Positions 17,499 through 25,325 of a stretch of 64,000 nucleotides of DNA are shown one piece after another; within the stretch, counting starts at the first letter, position 1; the number at the start of each line of letters is the position of its first letter. The stretch is from Nitrobacter sp047149785 (lineage in GTDB: Bacteria; Pseudomonadota; Alphaproteobacteria; Rhizobiales; Xanthobacteraceae). Below the pieces are notes generated by a model. That model did no database searches and was not told where the DNA came from. It saw only the letters and a program-made list of their open reading frames with translations. The stretch spans positions 2,728,001-2,792,000 of the forward strand of contig NZ_BAAGBE010000001.1 in the NCBI RefSeq assembly GCF_047149785.1. Direction: 5' to 3'. The translations under genes and the position numbers were made by a program.

Positions 17499-17565
17499 CG
17501 TGTGCACTCGTTTCCACGCTGTCATACGACGTTTTTTCCGAACTTTCGACGCCTCAGTGCACACG
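17499..17565. promoter_or_regulatory. Inverted repeat in front of the integrase gene
   Basis: CGTGTGCACT (17499-17508) and AGTGCACACG (17556-17565) are perfect 10-bp inverted copies 47 nt apart. The second lies just before the integrase ATG at 17568. They could be recombinase arm sites or an autoregulatory operator. This is seen directly; the role is inferred. Confidence 0.5.
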
Positions 17566-17567
17566 TA

Positions 17568-18626
17568 ATGGCGACTTTTACCAGATTGAAGTCCGGTTCG
17601 TGGCGGGTCCAAATCCGTCGCAAGGGGAAGTACGTCAACGAGACGTTCCTACGCCGGAAGGACGCCGAGGAATGGGCGCTAGACCTCGAACGACGAATTG
17701 ATCGTCAAGAACCTGCAAACACGCGATCGCGGGACGTCAAGCTTTTCGGCGATCTCATATCCCTTCATCGGCAAGACCTTCAGGAAGTCGGCAAGAAGAT
17801 CGGACGGTCGAAGAACGCCAGCTTGAACTTCCTGGATACGCGGCTTGGGCATCTCCGATACGGTGAGCTTGATCGCGAGCGGCTTATTAAATTTGGAAAA
17901 GAGCGTGCGGCTGAGGGTGCCGGTCCGGTCACCGTCGGCATGGATATCGGACATATCAAGACGATCTTGACCCATGCTGCGGCTATTCACGGCGTCGTCA
18001 CCTCTGTCGAGCCGCTGGATCTTGCTCGAGTTGCGCTCGCTCGCCTCGGTCTCGTCGGCAAGGGGGATGAGCGCGATCGGCGTCCGACTCAAGACGAATT
18101 GGATCGGATTATCGCAGGCTTCCAGGCGAATGAGCGACAGCAGATCCCTGTTGATCGGATCGTTCGCTTCGCTGTTGCAACTGCAATGCGACAAGACGAG
18201 ATTGTCCGCGTTGAATGGAGCGATTGGGATGCCTCAAATCGCATGTTGCTCATTCGCGACCGGAAAGACCCACGAAAGAAGAAGGGTAATGACCAGCGAA
18301 TTCCGTTGTTGGATGTTTCCGGGTATGATGCAATGAAAATCATTGAGGAACAGGGGCGATATTCAAATAGCCGCGAAGGTCGCATATTCCCCTACAACGG
18401 AAAGTCAATCGGCACGGCGTTTCGCCGCCAGTGCAAAGATCTGAAGATAAAAGACCTGCACTTTCACGACCTTCGCCATGAAGGAACGAGCCGATTATTC
18501 GAAGCTGGATTTTCGATCGAGCAAGTTGCTCTGGTTACGGGCCATAAAGACTGGAAGATGCTTCGACGTTACACTCACATCAAACCCGAAACGCTTCACA
18601 CAAACCGTGCATCGAAAGTGGCGTGA
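17568..18626 (+). CDS. Tyrosine recombinase/phage-type integrase (dusA-associated)
   Basis: 352-aa site-specific recombinase. An AP2-like arm-binding N-terminus (TFTRLKSGSWRVQIRRKGKYV) is followed by a SAM-like core-binding domain and the catalytic domain. Active-site motifs are AMRQDEI (Arg), HFHDLRHEGTSR (HxxR), VTGHKDWKMLRRYTH (His and Tyr). ATG 17568 (MATFTRLK) is favoured over 17502 because it gives the family N-terminus. The gene points away from dusA and borders a region of broken mobile genes, so it is probably the integrase of a decayed island. The matching far end of the island was not found. Confidence 0.9.
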   Translation: MATFTRLKSGSWRVQIRRKGKYVNETFLRRKDAEEWALDLERRIDRQEPANTRSRDVKLFGDLISLHRQDLQEVGKKIGRSKNASLNFLDTRLGHLRYGELDRERLIKFGKERAAEGAGPVTVGMDIGHIKTILTHAAAIHGVVTSVEPLDLARVALARLGLVGKGDERDRRPTQDELDRIIAGFQANERQQIPVDRIVRFAVATAMRQDEIVRVEWSDWDASNRMLLIRDRKDPRKKKGNDQRIPLLDVSGYDAMKIIEEQGRYSNSREGRIFPYNGKSIGTAFRRQCKDLKIKDLHFHDLRHEGTSRLFEAGFSIEQVALVTGHKDWKMLRRYTHIKPETLHTNRASKVA

Positions 18627-18777
18627 TCCATCATCGCCCACCATTGTGGCGCCAATGAATTTACGGTCCTCCGGTTTGGCCGCAGAAGGGAAACAACATT
18701 CAGCAGTTGGGATATTGCTAATTGTCACGAAACTGGTGTTATGGCACGACAGCCGGATCCTAAAAAAAGGCGGCGAC

Positions 18778-19520
18778 ATGCTTTTCACAGTGTATTTGGT
18801 TGTCTTCACGTTGGCCTCATTGTCGTTGCTCCACCTCGTTCTAAGGCCGTACTTTGGACTGAGCGCTTCTGTTTGGATCTGGGTGGAATATATTTGGTGC
18901 GCTCTCTCATTTATCGCCCTGTTCCTCGCTAACATCCAAATTAAAGACAAGACGGAAGCGCTCGAGGCAGACCTTTATAAACCGCAGATAGCCAAGATGT
19001 GGGAAAACATTGTCGCCACGGGAAATGTCATCCAGGGCCACCTCACGCCGGAAGTGAAGCACTATTAAAAGAGCATCCATCCATTAACGCGACCGAGTTA
19101 ATACAGATCGGACGCCTGAAGCGATTTGACGAAAAGATGCCGGCATATGTCGACCTACAGAACTTCTACTGGCGAGGTGGACCGTTTCTTTTTTGCAAGG
19201 CGATGTTTGGCGAGGACATGAACGTTGCGGAACAACGAGGGATCATTTCGACCTTCAAATTTAGCATGAGCCCTTCGGAGCATTTTTGGATCGAAGCTGC
19301 ACAGGAATGTGCTGACGCGAGAGAACTCAGCGACAAATCGGTTTACCTCGTTGGCTATGAGAGTCAGAAATCTGGAATGCAGATCGCTTATAGCGTATCA
19401 TATTTCTGGAGCTTCTTCCTTGCATTCGGATTAGCGCTGAAGCTGACAAAGACGACGAGCGATTTTGCAGCGCTGCGAAAACGAAAAGTGGCCGAGTCAC
19501 CCGTATCAGCATCAACTTGA
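18778..19520 (+). pseudogene. Unknown membrane protein, apparently split by a frameshift
   Basis: A first reading frame (ATG 18778, AAGG upstream, stop 19066-19068, 96 aa) holds two TM helices (FTVYLVVFTLASLSLLHLVL; WVEYIWCALSFIALFLANI) and a charged segment. A second frame, open from before 19060 to 19520, continues with soluble sequence (NATELIQIGRLKRFDEKM) and a last TM segment (YSVSYFWSFFLAFGLALKL). The pieces fit one protein of about 245 aa with a one-base change near 19055-19070. They could also be two short genes. No family recognised. AT content is higher than the surroundings, consistent with acquired DNA. Confidence 0.5.
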
Positions 19521-19796
19521 CAGGTCATTCCCGTCCAGCACAGTGACATCGCAGCCTCGATAAGCTTGTCGCGGCTTCGAGCGAGAGTCAAGAAAGCGCG
19601 AATAGAAGGTCTTCAAGCCAACTGGCGCGATGAGAGTTGGAGCCGGAGATCCGAGTGTTGGCCTGAACGATGACATCAACGCCAAAGCGCGCCGACGCGG
19701 AAGCGTTTAGACGGGGTGGTGACTGTTCTCTAAAGGCCGCTCCCATCCCTCGTGAGGTACACAGAGACGTTCACGGGCTTAAATTGTCATCGGTCC
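19521..19796. other. Gene-free stretch
   Basis: No coding pattern or repeat is evident between the split membrane gene and the small minus-strand gene. Confidence 0.5.
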
Positions 19797-20048
19797 TTAT
19801 TCCGCGTTGGCTCCCGTAAGGTCAGCGCTCGCAAGTACATTATCATAGAACCCGCGCTTTCTCCGCAGCTCCCGAATATCGATTGCAACAGCTTCGCGAA
19901 ATTTGTTGATCGCTACCGACGCCTCATCAATTCGGTTCGGCAGATCATTCCGCGCTTTCAGTTCAGATTCATCTATTTTTGCTTTGTCATCGTCGGAAAG
20001 GTCGTACTCGGGGTCGTCTGCGTAAACAGACCCATTGTAGTCCGACAT
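19797..20048 (-). CDS. Small acidic/coiled-coil protein of unknown function
   Basis: 83 aa starting MSDYNGSVYADDPEYDL. It has an acidic N-terminal half followed by a likely helix with KARNDLPNRIDEASVAIN and a charged RELRRKRG segment. No family recognised. It lies directly downstream of a truncated haemagglutinin fragment on the same strand, so it marks the foreign side of that junction. Confidence 0.45.
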   Translation of the reverse strand: MSDYNGSVYADDPEYDLSDDDKAKIDESELKARNDLPNRIDEASVAINKFREAVAIDIRELRRKRGFYDNVLASADLTGANAE

Positions 20049-20718
20049 ACAGTTGCTGAGCCGCCCGAGGATATCGATAAGGTTTTGACGTGCCGACCGT
20101 TATCTCGGCCCCTCCCATATCTTTGCTCGGACCGGTCGAGGCATCGACGCGGTTGAGGGCCACCCAACTGGCATTGCCCTGTTGATTGAAGGTCAGCGTG
20201 GTCAGCGCGCCGACGTTGAAGGTGGTCCAGTTCAGGACCGCCTGGGAGGCGGTCTGGTTGACGGTGACGTTGGTCTGACCGGATGCATCGACCGACTGGG
20301 TCGGCTGATCGGCGCCGCTCCAGCCGGCCGGCGGATTCGGCAGCAGACCGCCGGCGCCGAGGCCGTTCGGGATGGTGGTCGGCAAGGTCGCGGATTTCTG
20401 CGAGGCCAGCGCAGCGGCGCGCGCGGCGGCCTGAACCCCCTGCAAGGCCTGGAGAGCCTGCGTGGCGCGCGCCAGCGAACTCGCCGCCTGCTTGGCGACA
20501 GCGGCAGCCTGCTGCGAGGCCTCGGTCGCGGCGTCCGACGCAATGGTTGGCGGCGCAATCGTCGTGCCGCCGCTGCCAAAGCCAGAGCGCGCATGTACCG
20601 CCGGCGCCGATGCGAACAGGATCGCAATGGCGCTGGTCCCCGCCAGCAGCGCTTGGCGCGACAGCGTGTGCCGCGCGATGCGCTGCAGCGGCATCTGCGC
20701 AGACGTGGTCTCGGCCAT
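19987..20718 (-). pseudogene. Truncated filamentous haemagglutinin (two-partner secretion exoprotein), N-terminal fragment
   Basis: The frame from ATG 20718 encodes an extended signal peptide (RHTLSRQALLAGTSAIAILF...VHA), an Ala/Gln-rich helix and the start of the TPS secretion domain (VNQTASQAVLNWTTFNVG, WVALNRVDASTGPSK). FHA-type proteins run for thousands of residues; here homology stops near 20121 and about 45 unrelated codons follow to 19987. The gene has therefore lost its 3' part by deletion or recombination. No TpsB transporter gene is nearby. Confidence 0.75.
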
Positions 20719-20801
20719 GTATGTTCGTTGGCGCGAACGGCGGGCATTGCGGATGGAGGTCGAGACCATGGCAGTCATCCCCGGGATGAAATCAGACTGG
20801 A

Positions 20802-21149
20802 CTATTGAAGAGAGACCTTGGGTTGGCCCGGACTCTTGTCCGAAGCGCCGTCAGCGGCCTGAGCCTGGTTTTGCGCCTCGCGGTTTGGCGCGTCATTTTT
20901 CCTGGCCAACGCTTGCAAGGCTTCCCGCAGATAGCCGATCAGGTCCTGCAAGAGGCGGTCCCAGAGCCTCCGCTCGCGCAGGAGCAGATCACGTCCGTCC
21001 GGACGATCGATGGAAAAGGTCGGTGCCGGCAAGCGGGTGAAGGACAATGAGCTCTGAGATTCAATGGGCGCCGCAGCCAGAATGACGGCAGCAGGCAGGA
21101 CGTTCGGGTCCCACAGCGTCAGCGCCTGATCGCTGCGCTGTCTGGGATC
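20802..21149 (-). CDS. +1-frame continuation of DUF6499 gene (FseA-like second half)
   Basis: An open frame of about 115 codons without a good start codon of its own. It begins DPRQRSDQALTLWDPNVLP immediately after the stop of the DUF6499 frame (21148-21150), one base out of phase. LWDPNVLPAAVIL resembles the segment that follows DUF6499 in DUF2285-type regulators. The remainder (RLWDRLLQDLIGYLREALQ then a Gln/Ala-rich tail) is shorter than usual, so the C-terminal domain may be truncated. See the upstream half at 21148-21360. Confidence 0.5.
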   Translation of the reverse strand, partial: DPRQRSDQALTLWDPNVLPAAVILAAAPIESQSSLSFTRLPAPTFSIDRPDGRDLLLRERRLWDRLLQDLIGYLREALQALARKNDAPNREAQNQAQAADGASDKSPGQPKVSLQ

Positions 21150-21360
21150 ACACGGGAAACCTCAAGCCCCAGCGCTTCGCCAGCGCCAGGGCCACCTCCA
21201 GGTCAGGGGATGTTCCGCCAACGGCATGGAGATTCATCTGCGCGTACTCCTGGCGGTAGTCGGGATCGCGTCGCAGAAACTCCCAGGCAAACGCCGGGCG
21301 CTGTGCGTCATGGAGATAATCGGTCGCATCGGGCGACCGCCACCCTGCTCCGTCCGGCAT
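21148..21360 (-). CDS. DUF6499 domain protein (FseA N-terminal half-like)
   Basis: 70 aa: MPDGAGWRSPDATDYL, then FAWEFLRRDPDYRQEY and ALAKRWGLRFPV at the end. This is the small domain found in front of DUF2285 in regulators of alphaproteobacterial integrative conjugative elements. In the Mesorhizobium symbiosis island the two halves are joined by a programmed +1 ribosomal frameshift to make the excision activator FseA. Here the end reads TTT CCC GTG TGA TC. Skipping one base at GTG-T-GAT enters the downstream open frame. The family assignment rests on motif recognition; frameshifting is inference. Confidence 0.6.
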   Translation of the reverse strand: MPDGAGWRSPDATDYLHDAQRPAFAWEFLRRDPDYRQEYAQMNLHAVGGTSPDLEVALALAKRWGLRFPV

Positions 21361-21537
21361 GCGAAGCCTCCCGCGCTACGCAAAGGTGCATGCCCCCCGA
21401 CCCAAAACCCAAGGTCGACTATTTGAATCCTCTCCGGCGCACAGAAGTCCCCGACTTCGCAAAGCGTATTGCATCGCGAGGCCGGCGATGGTGCGAAAGA
21501 TGGCCGCGATATCCTGAAAAACGTGCGGCTGGTCAGA

Positions 21538-21798
21538 TCATTGTGATGGCCGGAGCAGATCGCGGTAGCCGACGTGGCTCATCCATCGCGCACGTGCAAG
21601 ATGACTGTCATGCACGATGCGCGCGCGCTCGGGTTCGCGCTCGGCATCGAGACCAAAGATGATCTGCACGACCTCGCGCCAGTCGGCCCCTTCTTCCGCA
21701 GCGTCAAGCAGGCGAAGATAAGTTCGTAAATGCCGCTCGTCATAGGGAGTGAGATGCGGCACGTCCGGAGGGCGGTCATCGAAAACAGCAATGGTCAT
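21538..21798 (-). CDS. Stand-alone DUF2285 protein (QseM antiactivator-like)
   Basis: 86 aa with the DUF2285 pattern YDERHLRTYLRLLDAAEEGA...DWREVVQIIFGL and SHLARARWMSHVGYRDLL. Length and domain match QseM, the antiactivator that blocks TraR and FseA in the Mesorhizobium symbiosis island. It is transcribed divergently from an XRE-type HTH gene (22011), as qseM is from qseC. The start at 21798 has no strong ribosome-binding site. The role in a decayed element is inference. Confidence 0.6.
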   Translation of the reverse strand: MTIAVFDDRPPDVPHLTPYDERHLRTYLRLLDAAEEGADWREVVQIIFGLDAEREPERARIVHDSHLARARWMSHVGYRDLLRPSQ

Positions 21799-21965
21799 GG
21801 GCAGTCGCCCGAACTCGTTTACGCGGATTTACGACGCCCTTGCTTCGCCTTGATGACGACCGGAGGGCATTTGTGGGACCGCCCGGCCGTGCCGTTGGCG
21901 TGAGGCGCTGGCGCGCCCCGGCCTGATTCAACAGATTCCCGGGGCGGGGCCAAGTCTTTTTGTCG

Positions 21966-21990
21966 AGTATACTCCGTAGTGAAATACACT
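21966..21990. promoter_or_regulatory. Candidate operator between DUF2285 and XRE genes
   Basis: AGTATACT (21966-21973) is a perfect palindrome, and AGTG-AAATA-CACT (21978-21990) is an inverted repeat 4 nt further. Two related symmetric sites in a divergent promoter next to an HTH gene are what an autoregulating XRE repressor would bind. Confidence 0.45.
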
Positions 21991-22010
21991 GCACGAAGAA
22001 CACTTCGCGG

Positions 22011-22259
22011 ATGGATATTCGCGACGTGTTCGCGCGCAACCTGCGCCGCCATCGTTATGCCAAGGGCCTGTCGCAGGAAGCGTTGGCGCATGAGGCGGAC
22101 ATGGATCGGACTTATGTCAGCGCACTCGAACGCGGCCTCTACAGCGCCAGCATCGACACCATCGCGAGGCTTGCAGACGTGCTTGGCATCGAGCCCGACG
22201 AACTGCTGCGGCGTGCGAAGGCCTCGCGGAACAAGGCATCGAGTTCCGCGCGCGCCTGA
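22011..22259 (+). CDS. XRE-family HTH regulator (QseC-like)
   Basis: 82-aa DNA-binding protein that is almost only a Cro/C1-type HTH: DVFARNLRRHRYAKGLSQEA, EADMDRTYVSALERGL and IDTIARLADVLGIEPDELL. ATG 22011 (MDIRDVFARNL) is preferred over 21960 because the operator-like repeats lie between them. The divergent DUF2285 gene gives the qseM-qseC layout of symbiosis-island-type elements. Confidence 0.75.
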   Translation: MDIRDVFARNLRRHRYAKGLSQEALAHEADMDRTYVSALERGLYSASIDTIARLADVLGIEPDELLRRAKASRNKASSSARA

Positions 22260-22438
22260 GCGTCCCAGATGGGCGGGACCAAAACCGGAGGAGAGATGCT
22301 CATGTTCGCAACACGGGTTGCGTCGCGCGAAAACCTGTTTGCCTGATGCCGTTAAAGACTGTCGTGCAGGAAGCCCGAGGTCATCCCGGTTTCACAACGC
22401 ATGCGTATGGGGGCTGCGAGGAGATCAAGGTATCAGCG

Positions 22439-22642
22439 ATGACGAGCATTCGTCCCGAAGACCGTGCGCCCTTCATGGGGTTTCGCGATTGTCCGGCGTG
22501 TGGTGAGGCCTTGTTTGCCGCCGAGCAGGCCACATTCGCCTGTGTCGGCTACATCGTTTTGCGGTGGCGCTGCGACGCCTGCGACCACGCACTTCAGACT
22601 TACGCAGAGGTGCCGCGCGGCCCGTCGGCGCGCGCAGCTTAA
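22439..22642 (+). CDS. Small zinc-ribbon protein
   Basis: 67 aa with two CxxC pairs, CPACGEAL and CDACDHAL, spaced as in a zinc ribbon. A frame start exists upstream at 22346 but MTSIRPEDRAPF is a cleaner N-terminus, with AAGG about 9 nt before ATG 22439. Function unknown; similar small ribbon proteins are common in Rhizobiales. Confidence 0.55.
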   Translation: MTSIRPEDRAPFMGFRDCPACGEALFAAEQATFACVGYIVLRWRCDACDHALQTYAEVPRGPSARAA

Positions 22643-22648
22643 GCGCTT

Positions 22649-23002
22649 TTGTCGAGCCGCGATGTGGCGCATGACGCTTTGGATGTGACGCGAGAGCATA
22701 AGCGATGCCCCGCCGCCCCACCTGGCCTTCTTCTCTCAATCCTCGTGCTGCAGTTCTGCTGTGCCAGCGCGATTGCAGACGATGCCACCGACATCAGAAC
22801 CCGCCTGCAGCAATGGACAGCCACCTTCACCGGCCGAGACAAAGTTGGGGCTTGCGACCTGTTCTCAAAATCGCTGATTTCCGATGTGCGGGATCAGGGG
22901 GAGGCGAACTACGAAACGCGGTGCGCAATAATCAGCTAAGCGCCCGACGATCCGAAGCGGTCATTCCATTACGATCTCAACATCAAGGATGTCACCATGT
23001 AA
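22649..23002 (+). pseudogene. SnoaL/NTF2-like secreted protein, nonsense-mutated remnant
   Basis: A hydrophobic signal segment (LLLSILVLQFCCASAIA) is followed by DDATDIRTRLQQWTATFTG and KVGACDLFSKSLISDV, the start of a nuclear-transport-factor-2-like fold. The frame stops at TAA 22937-22939, then continues in the same frame (APDDPKRSFHYDLNIKDV) to a second TAA at 23000-23002. The first stop most likely replaced a Lys codon. No good start codon remains in frame. The 3' half is absent. Confidence 0.55.
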
Positions 23003-23323
23003 AGTCCGTCCCAGCAGGCCGGCTGAGCACTGAAACTGACGATGCGCTCGCCAGGGGACATATCGCGAGCGCACGCGCTTTACCTTAAGGCCAGCGCTTT
23101 TTACGGCGCGTCCTTTCACCCCATCTACGGCGCCTCGTCGATCCAGATCTGAGCAACAGCGAGCGTGAGATCCATATCGCCGAGCCGTCGATGAGACGGC
23201 ACGCGGTGTCTGCAAACTCTCCAGAACAATCTTGAGTTTCTCATCATCGATCCAGCGACGCCGTCGACCAGTCTCAACAACCTCGAGCCGTTCAACCTGA
23301 GCACTGAGCTTATTGCTGTCCAT
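22950..23323 (-). pseudogene. IS66-family transposase accessory gene (TnpA/OrfA) remnant
   Basis: Starts MDSNKLSAQVERLEVVETGR, then RRWIDDEKLKIVLESL and STARRYG, the conserved N-terminus of IS66 TnpA. After RRYG the frame is lost; the expected ISRSLLLRSG continues one base away. The gene ends early and no TnpB/TnpC frames follow, so this is a dead fragment. Confidence 0.7.
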
Positions 23324-23422
23324 AAGGACTGTTACACAACACTCGTCTCAACCGGACAAGGCGGCCCTCACCGGAGGGAGACGATGAGGCGTGCCGATAC
23401 GGCTGCATGACAAGGGCTCGGT

Positions 23423-23977
23423 TTATCCATCCTTCCATTTGATCGAGCAGCCAAGGGACGGGTTTTGATCGGCTGGCGCCACACCGGTCTTCGCAATCGC
23501 GCGCATGGCTTCGACGAGTTCTCGAGGCGCCCCCGCGCGGGGCGGAGTTTTGCGGCCTTCGTCGAGCCGGCCGCGGTACTTGAGCTTGCGGTCAGCGCTG
23601 TAACCGAAGAAGTCCGGCGTACACACTGCCCCATACGCTCGCGCGACTGCCTGGGTCTCATCGTGCAGATAGGGAAATGGAAAACCATGAGCTTTGGCGA
23701 AATGCTTCATATTCTCAAATGAATCTTCAGGATAGCTCGCCGCATCGTTTGAGCAAATCGCCACAAAGCCAATGCCCTCCGACATCAGCACCCGCGCATC
23801 CGCGACCATGCGGTCGATTATCGCTTTGACATAGGGGCAATGGTTGCAAATGAAGACGACGACGGTGCCCTTTGCGCCGGCAAGGTCGTCCACACTGTAA
23901 GTCTTGCCGTCGGTCGCCGGAAGCCGAAACTCCGGCGCCGGCGTATCGAAAGTAACTTGGTCGGCTGTCATCGCCAT
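23423..23977 (-). CDS. Thioredoxin-fold redox protein (AhpC/TSA-like)
   Basis: 184 aa. Peroxiredoxin/thioredoxin-like fold with TPAPEFRLPATDGKTYSVDD and a redox CNHC motif at 44-47 inside VVVFICNHCPYVKAI. It ends RRLDEGRKTPPRAG-type sequence common to this family. ATG 23977 has AAGGAG 9 nt upstream. It probably works in the cytoplasm, as no signal peptide is seen; the partner is unknown. Confidence 0.85.
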   Translation of the reverse strand: MAMTADQVTFDTPAPEFRLPATDGKTYSVDDLAGAKGTVVVFICNHCPYVKAIIDRMVADARVLMSEGIGFVAICSNDAASYPEDSFENMKHFAKAHGFPFPYLHDETQAVARAYGAVCTPDFFGYSADRKLKYRGRLDEGRKTPPRAGAPRELVEAMRAIAKTGVAPADQNPSLGCSIKWKDG

Positions 23978-23984
23978 GTCGCGT

Positions 23985-24233
23985 CTCCTTTGTCGCCACG
24001 ATAGAAATTGTGATCGGTTTCGAAGTGCCCTTCGGCTCAAACGGTGAACCTCTTCGTCCTCTCTTGTAGATCGCGGCAGTTCCAATCAAACGATAAACCA
24101 TCAAATTGTCACGCTTGATGCCGTAGCTATCTACCAGCGCAATGAAGCGGTCGGGCGAGAGTTGAAACTTCCCAGGAGGGACCTCGTAGGGCAAGGGCAA
24201 CTCCTCGAGCGACGCCTTGCCCTTCGGCGCCAT
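23985..24233 (-). CDS. Small hypothetical protein, 3' end uncertain
   Basis: From ATG 24233 the frame reads MAPKGKASLEELPLPYEV, then SPDRFIALVDSYGIKRDNL and RLIGTAAIYKRGRRG, which looks like real protein. The frame runs on into the thioredoxin-fold gene in another phase, so the natural stop has probably been lost. No family recognised. Confidence 0.35.
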
Positions 24234-24346
24234 CTTGCTACCTTTCTTCCACTGGCTATCGGATAACCTCCGAGGTCTGGTCAGTCCGATCCGGCGTTCC
24301 CGCGCAGGTCGGCCGCTTTGTCAGCAGGTTATCGGAGCTTGTCGCC

Positions 24347-24880
24347 GTGTGGAAGAAAGAGACCATCGCGCATCACGAGGCCGGACACGCCGTGATCGCG
24401 CGCGTGCTGGACATCCCGGTAAGCTGCGCGACCCTCGATGCACTCGACGGCGCCAGTGCCGTGGTGACGAGGTCAAGGGCGACACACCTCGCCTTCGACG
24501 ACCTTGAGGCGCCGGAGAAGTACGCCATTGTTGCGCTGGCCGGCCCACAGGCCCAGCATCACTATCGTCCCATGTCCCTCGCGGCCCAGAATCGCGCGTG
24601 CGACGGCGGCTGGCGCGTGGATCGCGCCAACGCGACAAGCCTCCTGGCGATGCTTGTTTTGCGGCAGCACGGCAAGCCTGCGATGCCGGGCAGCTACGTC
24701 GAGTTGGACGGCCCTGAGACAGAGGAGTTCGACCGCCTATTCAGCCGTACGACCCAAAGGACTGCCGATCTGGTCGAGGAAAACTGGCCTGCGATCCAGC
24801 GCGTCGCTGCAGCCCTGCTGAGCCGTCCCGCGCTTACCGAAGCCGATATCGACGCCCTAATCGCGGGGCACGACAACTAG
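24347..24880 (+). CDS. Stand-alone M41-like zinc peptidase domain protein (HEAGH)
   Basis: 177 aa with HEAGHAVIARVL at residues 10-21, a gluzincin HExxH signature like that of the FtsH peptidase domain, and YAIVALAGPQAQHHY resembling the FtsH peptidase core. There is no AAA+ module and no TM helix. It starts with GTG 24347 with GGAG 10 nt upstream. Such single-domain proteins occur on alphaproteobacterial mobile elements; the substrate is unknown. Confidence 0.65.
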   Translation: MWKKETIAHHEAGHAVIARVLDIPVSCATLDALDGASAVVTRSRATHLAFDDLEAPEKYAIVALAGPQAQHHYRPMSLAAQNRACDGGWRVDRANATSLLAMLVLRQHGKPAMPGSYVELDGPETEEFDRLFSRTTQRTADLVEENWPAIQRVAAALLSRPALTEADIDALIAGHDN

Positions 24881-24885
24881 CTGGT

Positions 24886-25242
24886 CTATTCTATCCCGAT
24901 GTCTAGTCTGCGTTCAAACCCTGCCTTTTCTCCCGGGCAATAGCGCGCAACCAGGGAAACGCCGAACGACGTCAGCACCGTTCCGCCGCCATTCTTGCCG
25001 CCGATGCGCCGGGCCACGGCTTTGCAGCCGCAGATATGATTAATCTCGTCAACCAGGTCCCAGGCTCGTTTGTACGACATATCCATTGCGCGCCCGGTCG
25101 CCGAGATCGAGCCGCAGGATTCGATAGCCTCAAGCAGTTTCAATTTTGCCGGGGCCGATGCGAGCATCCATCGCAAGATCGACGCGAAGAGACAGGGAAG
25201 GCGGGGACGTCGCGTGCTTATGCATATCACGATCCGCTTCAA
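24886..25242 (-). CDS. ModE-like winged-HTH regulator (DNA-binding domain only)
   Basis: 118 aa. The ModE N-terminal domain is clear: KLKLLEAIESCGSISATGRA, MDMSYKRAWDLVDEINH and GGKNGGGTVLTSFG. The molybdate-binding di-Mop/TOBE domain of full ModE is missing. The first 25 residues look unlike the family, so the start is uncertain. It is the last gene on the minus strand after the TonB receptor, ABC transporter and AAA+ genes, whose promoter region carries a ModE-type palindrome. It is therefore a plausible regulator of that operon. Confidence 0.75.
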   Translation of the reverse strand: MKRIVICISTRRPRLPCLFASILRWMLASAPAKLKLLEAIESCGSISATGRAMDMSYKRAWDLVDEINHICGCKAVARRIGGKNGGGTVLTSFGVSLVARYCPGEKAGFERRLDIGIE

Positions 25243-25249
25243 TCAATTT

Positions 25250-25273
25250 TGTGAGCCGAGACCTCGGCTCACA
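25250..25273. promoter_or_regulatory. Perfect 11-bp stem palindrome between AAA+ and ModE-like genes
   Basis: TGTGAGCCGAG-AC-CTCGGCTCACA forms an 11-bp stem with a 2-nt centre. On the minus strand it is followed by AAAA, not T residues, so it is not a standard terminator. It could slow transcription, protect mRNA ends or be a protein-binding site. Confidence 0.6.
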
Positions 25274-25325
25274 GCCGTTGCTGGCGGCGTCGCCGAGGCA
25301 AGCCGGACATCGTGTCCTACTGAAT

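Noticed and set aside
17467..17567. tRNA gene as integration site
   Set aside because: No cloverleaf was recognised; dusA is the more likely target.
25250..25273. Rho-independent terminator after the AAA+ gene
   Set aside because: The stem is perfect but followed by A residues on the transcribed strand, so not called a terminator.
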